Source: Winogradskyella sp046545555 | Lineage (GTDB): Bacteria; Bacteroidota; Bacteroidia; Flavobacteriales; Flavobacteriaceae | Direction of reading: 5' to 3' | Assembly (NCBI RefSeq): GCF_046545555.1 | Contig: NZ_JBHZTH010000001.1 | Coordinates: forward strand, 620,001 to 684,000 | Length of the DNA: 64,000 nucleotides | Part shown: piece after piece, positions 57,376 to 64,000 of the stretch | How positions within the stretch are numbered: position 1 is the first letter of the stretch | Layout of the letters: every line of letters begins with the position of its first letter | Notes under the pieces: model-generated | Told to the model about the DNA's origin: nothing | Database searches by the model: none | The model's input: only the letters and a program-made list of their open reading frames with translations | Made by a program: the position numbers and the translations under genes

Positions 57376-58833
57376 TTATTTGAGTTGAAATTCTGGGATT
57401 TTAATAAGGTGAAGCAATAGTAAAACTACTTGATAAGGGACAGATTGGTATTGTAAATTCCATATTTGGTCTTCATAATAATTTTCTGGAAGGTTATGCT
57501 TAAATACGTCAGTAGCTGTTTGGTATTCTATAGGTGAAAATAAATCTAAAGGAACAAAACGATCAATAATACTTTTGGTAACTACATAAGGATCGTTACT
57601 ATTACCTGAGCTTTCAATAGCAAAAGTTCTAAGTTCTTCATTAAAATTATTCCATGTATGCCAGATAGTCCATTGGAGAATTTGCCATCTACCAGTAAGT
57701 GTACTAGAGTTAATCCAATCTCTGTCCATTTGCCAACCTGCAACATCAATAGGCTCAAACATTTGTTGCCCTAACATATTATTATACCACAAGAAGCCTT
57801 CAAACTGATCTTCTTGCATACTGAAATTGGTAATTTTTAAATATGACATTGTCATATCATAAGGACTCTTAATTTGGGTGCCTATGGACTTAGTATCAAA
57901 GAAATGTTCACTCTTAAATAATGTTTTTAAAATATTTTCAATATTAAAATCTAAAACAAATAGTACCGCCATATCACTTACTACATCTTCATTTACAGTT
58001 GCGCTTACAAAATAAGAATACAATTTTCTGCAAATATGTTCTGCAATTTGCGGCGCTCTTTGTTGAAACAGAATATTAATTACATCGTCGTATGTCCAAT
58101 TCCCCGTTTGATCAAAAATAGTTTTGTCGTTATTATCAAATGTGCTATTGTTATAATTTATGGGATAGGTCCAATTTTGTCTATGATTATAACCTGTAAG
58201 TGCTCTAGAAGTTTCTACAATATCTTGTTCGGTATAACCATTATCAACACCAAGTGTAAACAGTTCATATAATTCGCGAGCATAATTTTCGTTAGGGCTA
58301 TTATTTGTGTTTTCATACCCATTTAAAAAAACAAGCATAGCACTTGTTATACCAATATCTCTTACAAACTCTTGAAAATTACCTAAGGCATATAATTCAA
58401 TAGTCTTGTAATATTCATACAAATGGTTACTCGTGTAATAATCTTCTAACCGTGTTACAAAATGATTACTCCAAAACATCATTAATCGCCCTTTTAAACC
58501 TGTAGTCTGCATCTGATTCATAACCTCTAGCATAACTTCTCGATGGTTGGCTTGGGTTTGGTCATCAAAATCTAGCCCTAAATTAGCATAATCATCATTA
58601 GTAAAATTTGCCCAAGTTGGTTCTGGCCAGTTAGGAGCATTTAAAGATTCATTAACTAATTGGTCTATAAATTGACTTGGTGATGAGATTAATGCATTGG
58701 TAATCATAGATTTACTAGCATCATAGCCAATACGTCTAAATGCGTGTCTTACCCTTTCCTCATTCCAAGGATTTTCAGTAGATGGTACATACGGTTGCAA
58801 TGTACCTGTGATACAGGTTGTAAATGTACTCAT
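57376..58833 (-). CDS. DUF1800-family protein
   Basis: 485 residues. The family core is present: 'RVRHAFRRIGYDASKSMITN', 'GRLMMFWSNHFVTRLEDYY', 'NENYARELYELFTLGVDNGY', 'TEQDIVETSRALTGYNHRQN' and 'HICRKLYSYFVSATVNEDVV'. DUF1800 proteins have no assigned activity and almost always accompany a DUF1501 protein, as here. There is no obvious signal peptide at the annotated start; upstream in-frame sequence offers no better one, so export may depend on the DUF1501 partner. Confidence 0.92.
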   Translation of the reverse strand: MSTFTTCITGTLQPYVPSTENPWNEERVRHAFRRIGYDASKSMITNALISSPSQFIDQLVNESLNAPNWPEPTWANFTNDDYANLGLDFDDQTQANHREVMLEVMNQMQTTGLKGRLMMFWSNHFVTRLEDYYTSNHLYEYYKTIELYALGNFQEFVRDIGITSAMLVFLNGYENTNNSPNENYARELYELFTLGVDNGYTEQDIVETSRALTGYNHRQNWTYPINYNNSTFDNNDKTIFDQTGNWTYDDVINILFQQRAPQIAEHICRKLYSYFVSATVNEDVVSDMAVLFVLDFNIENILKTLFKSEHFFDTKSIGTQIKSPYDMTMSYLKITNFSMQEDQFEGFLWYNNMLGQQMFEPIDVAGWQMDRDWINSSTLTGRWQILQWTIWHTWNNFNEELRTFAIESSGNSNDPYVVTKSIIDRFVPLDLFSPIEYQTATDVFKHNLPENYYEDQIWNLQYQSVPYQVVLLLLHLIKIPEFQLK

Positions 58834-58992
58834 AAGTAGGAATTTTAATTAAACTAGTTTAAAAAATGCAAGGGACTTAACTAATATACGGTTTGTTAGA
58901 TTAATTTGGATGTTTTTAGTTAAAATTTTATTAAAAATGTAAATTACAAATACTTCAAATATTACTTTTTATATTTACACAAAGTGATATTT

Positions 58993-60018
58993 ATGACTTT
59001 GAGATACTCAATTGTTTTTTTGTTTTTTGGATTACAATTAGCTCTAAACGGGTTAATATTTGCACAAGTTACAACCGATAATTCTAAAGAAATGACATCA
59101 AATCTGATTCGCCCACCTTATTTAAAAGTAGGTGATACGGTTGCCATTGTGGCACCATCTGGTATATTAAACAATCGTGAACGTGAAGTACAGCAAGCTG
59201 TAGATTTATTAAAAGATTGGGGTTTGCATCCTGTCGTAGGTAAGCATGTGTTTAGTAAATCTAATCATTTTGCTGGAGCTGATTACGAGCGTTGTGAAGA
59301 TTTACAAAGTGCCATGGATGATCCAAAAATTAGTGCTATTTGGTGTGCAAGAGGAGGCTATGGCACGGTTAGAGTTTTAGATAGACTTGATTACGAAAAA
59401 TTTAATCAGAATCCGAAATGGGTAATTGGATATAGTGATATAACGGCCCTGCACAATCAATTACATAATGAAGGTTTTGAATCTTTACACGCTTTAATGT
59501 GTGTAAGTTTAACCAAAGATCTAAATGAGGTTAAGAGTGCTTTAGAGACCTTTAAATCTGCTTTATTTGGCAGCCCAATAAACTATACTATAGAAGGCTC
59601 AAATTATAATAGAATTGGTAATACTTCTGGTGAGCTAGTTGGAGGTAATTTAACGATGCTTCATACAATGTTGGGTTCTAAAGAAAGTATTGATGTTTCC
59701 GGCAAAATTCTTTTTATTGAAGAAATTGGGGAGTATAAATACCATATAGATAGGATGCTTCAGAGTTTAAAACGTGCTGGCTATTTTGATAATTGTAAAG
59801 GTTTAATAGTTGGTGATATGTCTAGAATGCGAAAAAATACTACCCTTTGGGGAACTTCTGTTGAGCAACTTATTTTAGACGCATTAAAAGATTATGATTT
59901 CCCAGTTACTTTTAATATGCCCGCAGGACATGAGAAGGATAATAGAGCATTGATCTTAGGAAGACAAATAGAATTGAAGGTGAGTAAAACAAAATCTAGT
60001 ATTTCCTTTATAGAGTAA
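58993..60018 (+). CDS. S66-family LD-carboxypeptidase (murein tetrapeptide carboxypeptidase)
   Basis: Cleaves the L,D bond of peptidoglycan tetrapeptides during recycling, or related peptides (MccF-like). From the ATG at 58993 (a GTG nine bases earlier is also possible) there is a signal peptide ('VFLFFGLQLALNGLIFAQ'). The S66 triad regions are visible: nucleophile Ser in 'VIGYSDITALHNQ', Glu in 'LFIEEIGEYKYHIDRM', and His in 'NMPAGHEKDNRALILG'. The signal peptide is unusual for the mostly cytoplasmic family and suggests periplasmic location. Confidence 0.92.
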   Translation: MTLRYSIVFLFFGLQLALNGLIFAQVTTDNSKEMTSNLIRPPYLKVGDTVAIVAPSGILNNREREVQQAVDLLKDWGLHPVVGKHVFSKSNHFAGADYERCEDLQSAMDDPKISAIWCARGGYGTVRVLDRLDYEKFNQNPKWVIGYSDITALHNQLHNEGFESLHALMCVSLTKDLNEVKSALETFKSALFGSPINYTIEGSNYNRIGNTSGELVGGNLTMLHTMLGSKESIDVSGKILFIEEIGEYKYHIDRMLQSLKRAGYFDNCKGLIVGDMSRMRKNTTLWGTSVEQLILDALKDYDFPVTFNMPAGHEKDNRALILGRQIELKVSKTKSSISFIE

Positions 60019-60030
60019 ATTAAATTTAAA

Positions 60031-62136
60031 TCACTCAATTTCTTCTAAGATTTCGTTAGATATTTCTTTACCATATTTATCAATAGAAACAAACCAAACA
60101 TTGGTTTTGCACGATCTGTTAAACACATCTGAATTTGATGTACACTTTTGAATGGTCCCTTTAATTAAAAAACCATTTCCTGTTTTTTCGGCTGTATATC
60201 CATATTCATTTCCAAATGTGCCATAAGTGTTTTGCCAAACTTTATTTCCCTCTTTATCGGTTTTTATTACAAACATATCATAATTGCCCTCACCATAAGA
60301 ACTTGTAGAACCAATGATTAAATATCCATCTTTTATTTCTAAGATAGAACTTGCCTTATCATAGCTATTACCGCCAAATTGTTTAAACCAAATTTCATTT
60401 CCGTCAGATTCATTTTTTGTTAAAAGAATATCTGAGGTATCACCATGATTACTCGAAATTGTAGTGACTTGTATGTAACCGTTATCAGTTTTAATTTTTG
60501 GCTGAAACTTTAAATTTGTCTTTTTGATAAATCTATTGTTTTTTGCCCTACCTAGGCTTAAGAATATCTCAGATACTCGCCCAAATTGGTCTCTATTTGC
60601 TTTTAAAGTGAAATTACGAGAAAGTAATTCATTTTTATTAAAAACCTCAACATCTCGCTCACCGTTCCTATTTGAAAAATTTATTTTTAGTTGATTTTCA
60701 TTACTCAATGATAATTGAAAGCTCATTCCTAATTCTGCACTAAAATAAGTGCCAACAAAACTTTTTAAATCTGTAAAAGACACTTCTTTTTCTTCATTAC
60801 TTCTTTTATAAATAGATGTTTTCCCTGATGGCTCAAATAAAACCATCTCCTCCTTATAAAAAACTAACTTTGTTTTTAGGTCATAATCGAGATGAAATTT
60901 ATTCTTTGTTTCTGGTATAAGTTCAATACTAAGGTTTTTTCCTTGTTTAAAATAAATTTTACCTTCTTCCATTACAATTCTGGTCAAATAATCATTTTTA
61001 CTATGATATTGACCTACAATTTGTGATTGGTTATTTTTTTCTTTTTCAAATAATCGACCGTTGTACAGTTCTTTCTGTTTTATTTCGGGAAGTAGAAGGC
61101 GAGCAACCTCTCTAATAATTAAGTTAGTTGATATATTACCATTATTGCTCATCGCAAAAATGCTTAATTTCTCGTCTAGGAAACGAACCATTTGTGAGTT
61201 ATAGCCACCAGTTGCGCCACTATGATGTACTGCTTTTCGGTTTAGAAAGTTACTAAGTTCTAACCCAAAACCATAGGTCTCAATTTCACTATTAGGAATA
61301 GGTAGTTGACTTTTTATTAATAGTGTGTTTTTATTTGCATTTTGTACGGCTTGCTCAAATAGCAATTGGTCTTTCAAGGTAGTGTATAAAAATCCTTCTC
61401 CCGCAGTTTTTGTTACTGTTGGTGTTTGTAGCCAAATACCGTCACCCCAATCACCATAAGGTTCTGCTCTATTAGGAATGATACCTGCGTAACGTTCAAT
61501 AAATAATGTTTCTTTCATTCCTAAGTTACGGAAAAACTCTTTTGAATAATCTGTAAATTTTCTTTCCGAGACTTTTGCAATAATTTCTGCTAATATAACA
61601 TAGCCAGAATTGCTATAAACATATTGTGAACCTGGTTTATAAGCTAAGTCTTGTTGTTTTTCTAAAAGATTTATAACATCATCATTTTTGAGACCTACCT
61701 TTTTCCACCAAATGTCATTTTGTAATCCCATAAGATCACAATAATCTCTAATTCCACTTGTATGATTAAGAACATGTCTAATTTTTATTTTATCAGTTAC
61801 TGATTTATAAAGTGTAGGAAGATAATGTCTAATATCATCTTCTAAATCTAGTTTTTTACGTTGTGCTAGATCTAAGATCATTAATGCTGTATATTGTTTT
61901 GCAGTGGACGCGATGTTTGATTTTGTTTTCTCATCCATTTTTATTTGATACTGTAGATAGGCCAATCCACGATATTTTTCATAAATGATTTCGCCATCTT
62001 TTACTATGCCAACCATTAACCCTGGATCATTGTCACTAATTTTTGAGTTAATTATTGAGTCAATCTTTTTTAGTTCGTTTTGCGAAAAAGATGAAATGGA
62101 AATAAGAAGGATTAGAAATTTGATTATTTTTTTCAT
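60031..62136 (-). CDS. Secreted serine hydrolase (class C beta-lactamase/PBP-like) with C-terminal propeller-like repeats
   Basis: 701 residues with signal peptide ('FLILLISISSFSQ'). The beta-lactamase-family motifs are S-x-x-K in 'NIASTAKQYTALM', YSN in 'YVYSNSGYVIL' and H-S-G in 'AVHHSGATGGYN'. This part spans ~20-360. After a beta-rich linker, the last ~150 residues carry propeller-like repeats ('WFKQFGGNSYDKASSILEIK', 'GYLIIGSTSSYGEGNYDMFV', 'VWQNTYGTFGNEYGYTAEKT'). Probable hydrolase of peptides or D-amino-acid esters; substrate unknown. It is 70 bp downstream of the 7TM-AraC regulator and may be its target. Confidence 0.9.
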   Translation of the reverse strand: MKKIIKFLILLISISSFSQNELKKIDSIINSKISDNDPGLMVGIVKDGEIIYEKYRGLAYLQYQIKMDEKTKSNIASTAKQYTALMILDLAQRKKLDLEDDIRHYLPTLYKSVTDKIKIRHVLNHTSGIRDYCDLMGLQNDIWWKKVGLKNDDVINLLEKQQDLAYKPGSQYVYSNSGYVILAEIIAKVSERKFTDYSKEFFRNLGMKETLFIERYAGIIPNRAEPYGDWGDGIWLQTPTVTKTAGEGFLYTTLKDQLLFEQAVQNANKNTLLIKSQLPIPNSEIETYGFGLELSNFLNRKAVHHSGATGGYNSQMVRFLDEKLSIFAMSNNGNISTNLIIREVARLLLPEIKQKELYNGRLFEKEKNNQSQIVGQYHSKNDYLTRIVMEEGKIYFKQGKNLSIELIPETKNKFHLDYDLKTKLVFYKEEMVLFEPSGKTSIYKRSNEEKEVSFTDLKSFVGTYFSAELGMSFQLSLSNENQLKINFSNRNGERDVEVFNKNELLSRNFTLKANRDQFGRVSEIFLSLGRAKNNRFIKKTNLKFQPKIKTDNGYIQVTTISSNHGDTSDILLTKNESDGNEIWFKQFGGNSYDKASSILEIKDGYLIIGSTSSYGEGNYDMFVIKTDKEGNKVWQNTYGTFGNEYGYTAEKTGNGFLIKGTIQKCTSNSDVFNRSCKTNVWFVSIDKYGKEISNEILEEIE

Positions 62137-62206
62137 GATGAATTAATATTTGATTCAAAGATCTAGTATAATCCTCGATTAAGCGCTTCAAATCTTGATT
62201 TGAGAC

Positions 62207-63352
62207 CTATTTTTTATCTAATTTTTCTAAATATGCCTTAGGAGATAAGGATGTACTTTTTTTAAACGCTCTATTAAATGTTGCTTTACTATTAAAACCA
62301 CAATCTAAGGCTATACCTAATAACGTTGACGTGGTTTGCTCACCATTATTTAGTTTATTTTTTATAGCTTCAATTCTGTAATAATTTACAAAATCATTGA
62401 AATTCATATTAAATCCCGAGTTTACAACCGTAGATATAGTTTTTGCTGTTGTGCCTAATTCATTAGCAACGTCTAAAAGTGTTAAACGTGGATTTTCGAA
62501 TATATGTTCTTCAATCATTAAATTAGAGAGCTTCTCTTTCCATTTTGAAATATCTTGTTCAATATTATTTGGTTTTATTTCGTTCTTTGAAACTATATAA
62601 TCTTCTTCAAAAACGTTAACCACTATAAGTTTTTCATTTCTTAAAGTTGTTTGTTTAATAATATTACTGTAACCTGTAATAGTTATATAATAAAAAATAA
62701 ATGAAAAGGCTATATAGTGCCAGAATTGGCTTCCAAAATTTCCCCACTCAGGATTAAGAATAAAGAATAATACACGTAATATTAAAATTCCTAAAAACGC
62801 AATCATGAAGTTACGAATCCATATAAAGAGTAAAGTATCTGCATAACTAACCTTTTCTACTACAAGTTTTCTGTAGCTAAAATAATAACGCAGACTAAAT
62901 GTTAAGTATAAAGCCATAGATATAAGACCAGCTATTTGATACCAGTTTGCTAAGTCTTTGTCTCTGCCATCTTCATAGAAATAATACGCATCTAAAATTA
63001 GCTTATCAGTTACAAATATTATTAAACTGTAAATAGCATATAGTAGTGCAGGAATAAAATGAAGATAATCTTTGCGAGTAATTTTAAATGTTGGGTTTAG
63101 AAGACTTTTAGTATAGAAATAAACTACGGGCCCGATTAATAATACTTGCATAAATGGAACAAAAAAAAGAATTTCTCTTGTGACACCGCTCGAGTACCAA
63201 TTTGCATAGCCAAGCATATATGGAGAGATGTACATCGTATATAATAGGAGTAATAAGCTAAGCCATTTACTAGCTTTATTATTATAACTTAGACCTTTTC
63301 GTAGTAGTAAAAAAGAGAAAACGATGCCATGAAAAAAGAATACTAAGAGCAA
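62207..63352 (-). CDS. Membrane-embedded AraC-family transcriptional regulator
   Basis: 381 residues. The N-terminal ~230 residues are seven or so membrane helices ('LLVFFFHGIVFSFLLLRKG', 'LSLLLLLYTMYISPYMLGY', 'IAFSFIFYYITITGY'). The C-terminal ~110 residues form an AraC DNA-binding domain ('LTLLDVANELGTTAKTISTV' and 'STLLGIALDCGFNSKATFNR', then 'STSLSPKAYLEKL'). It probably senses a signal in the membrane and controls the serine hydrolase gene downstream; that link is inferred from adjacency. Confidence 0.92.
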   Translation of the reverse strand: MLLVFFFHGIVFSFLLLRKGLSYNNKASKWLSLLLLLYTMYISPYMLGYANWYSSGVTREILFFVPFMQVLLIGPVVYFYTKSLLNPTFKITRKDYLHFIPALLYAIYSLIIFVTDKLILDAYYFYEDGRDKDLANWYQIAGLISMALYLTFSLRYYFSYRKLVVEKVSYADTLLFIWIRNFMIAFLGILILRVLFFILNPEWGNFGSQFWHYIAFSFIFYYITITGYSNIIKQTTLRNEKLIVVNVFEEDYIVSKNEIKPNNIEQDISKWKEKLSNLMIEEHIFENPRLTLLDVANELGTTAKTISTVVNSGFNMNFNDFVNYYRIEAIKNKLNNGEQTTSTLLGIALDCGFNSKATFNRAFKKSTSLSPKAYLEKLDKK

Positions 63353-63457
63353 AGAACTTTTTTGATTAAAGCTAAAAGGAAAGTCAAATATTAAATAGAT
63401 GTCTTGTGGTATTAAGTTTATGACTTAAAAGTAATACTATTTTTTTATTTTAGTGAA

Positions 63458-63817
63458 ATGGCACAACATAATGAATTAGGAAAACAAGGGGAGCAGTTAG
63501 CAGTAGATTTTCTAATTAAAAATAATTACGAAATCATAGAACGTAATTACCGTTTTGATAAGGCTGAGGTAGATATCATTGCCAAAAAAGAAAACATACT
63601 GGCCATAGTAGAAGTTAAAACACGATCTACTCTAGATTTTGGAAATCCTCAAGATTTTGTAAAGCCAAAACAAATTAAAAATTTGGTAAAAGCAGTCGAT
63701 GAATACGTAACTGAAAATGACTTAGATATTGAAGTGCGTTTTGATATTATAGCAATTGTAAAAGAAAAAGAAAAATTTATAATAGAGCATTTAGAAAATG
63801 CTTTCTATCATTTTTAA
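63458..63817 (+). CDS. YraN/UPF0102-family nuclease-like protein
   Basis: 119 residues with the PD-(D/E)xK-type core 'RNYRFDKAEVDIIAKKENIL' and 'AIVEVKTRSTLDFGNPQDF'. The E-D-E-x-K pattern resembles Holliday-junction-resolvase-like nucleases, though no activity is established for most members. It ends overlapping the convergent membrane gene by 4 bp. Confidence 0.93.
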   Translation: MAQHNELGKQGEQLAVDFLIKNNYEIIERNYRFDKAEVDIIAKKENILAIVEVKTRSTLDFGNPQDFVKPKQIKNLVKAVDEYVTENDLDIEVRFDIIAIVKEKEKFIIEHLENAFYHF

Positions 63818-64000
63818 AGAAAAATATTAGTAATTACAACCAAAAGACTGTAGAATAAAATATTCACAATCTTATTTTTTGTATTTAAAGCAACGAATCG
63901 TTTCATCTCTTTCTTAAGAATAGGAAAAGATAGAATAAAAGCAGTTGCAACTACTCCAAGACCAATAAACCAATATAGAGACTCAGGATAAGGTAGTGTA
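63814..64000 (-). CDS. C-terminal part of an integral membrane protein, 5' end beyond the window
   Basis: The frame is open from the right edge to a stop at 63814-63816 (61 residues). Two membrane helices are visible ('ESLYWFIGLGVVATAFILSF' and 'KIVNILFYSLLVVITNIFL') separated by a basic loop ('PILKKEMKRFVALNTKNK'). Family cannot be assigned from this fragment. It converges with the YraN-family gene. Confidence 0.75.
   Translation of the reverse strand, partial: TLPYPESLYWFIGLGVVATAFILSFPILKKEMKRFVALNTKNKIVNILFYSLLVVITNIFL

Noticed and set aside
57376..58833. DUF1800 protein as truncated at its N-terminus because no signal peptide is seen
   Set aside because: The family core begins at the usual distance from the start and no upstream in-frame extension looks like a signal; truncation is not supported.

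Overview
This window is low-GC DNA from a member of the Bacteroidota, almost certainly a marine Flavobacteriaceae. The evidence is: type IX secretion (T9SS) sorting tails of both type A and type B, ECF sigma/FecR/TonB-dependent receptor regulation, TAnnTTTG -7 promoter elements with little Shine-Dalgarno signal, a PL6 alginate-lyase-type gene, an SDR-type threonine dehydrogenase and a DUF5777/YceI cluster. I saw no insertion sequence, prophage or CRISPR array. The window is chromosomal, with one tRNA and several housekeeping genes (rseP, metG, ssb, feoAB, a YraN-family gene).

Layout. 1-1799: PL6 polysaccharide lyase running off the left edge, preceded by a double palindromic operator. 1905-7684: Mn/Zn ABC-transporter operon (DtxR-type regulator, outer-membrane barrel, binding lipoprotein, ATPase, VOC protein, two permeases with winged-helix-like tails). 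7839-8276: small secreted protein. 8308-10769: feoA-feoB and a Cys-rich FeoB-associated peptide. 10845-13063: SCO-family protein and rseP. 13160-13233: tRNA-Asn. 13369-18474: giant T9SS type B surface protein. 18498-26270: five-gene, partly overlapping operon of planctomycete-type c-cytochrome, DUF1501, NHL-propeller and discoidin/chitobiase-like proteins. 26393-33963: metabolic and hypothetical genes (threonine dehydrogenase, M13 peptidase, TPR, CBS, methyltransferase, GNAT). 34083-34406: decayed lipoprotein gene. 34614-38993: ssb, a secreted zincin, cupredoxin/AhpD-like pair, AraC regulator and small ORFs. 39060-43712: ferritin plus YceI, cytochrome c, DUF5777, LTD-T9SS, OB-fold and lipoprotein genes. 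43820-47575: ECF sigma, FecR, TonB-dependent receptor. 47572-53338: deacetylase and two tandem macroglobulin/plug paralogues. 53590-55656: metG. 55765-58833: DUF1501-T9SS and DUF1800 pair. 58993-64000: LD-carboxypeptidase, serine hydrolase, 7TM-AraC regulator, YraN and a truncated membrane protein.

How parts fit together. The clearest regulatory signal is a perfect 26-bp sequence present twice, in opposite orientation, flanking the ECF sigma gene. Each copy sits just upstream of an outward-reading gene: the lipoprotein at 43712 (head of the YceI/cytochrome/DUF5777 run) on one side and fecR-TonB receptor on the other. It is most simply read as the sigma factor's own target promoter, linking the receptor and the envelope redox-like cluster in one regulon. 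A second theme is two independent DUF1501 systems in one window, one with DUF1549/DUF1553 and cytochrome partners, the other with DUF1800. Metal handling is prominent (Mn/Zn ABC operon, FeoAB, ferritin).
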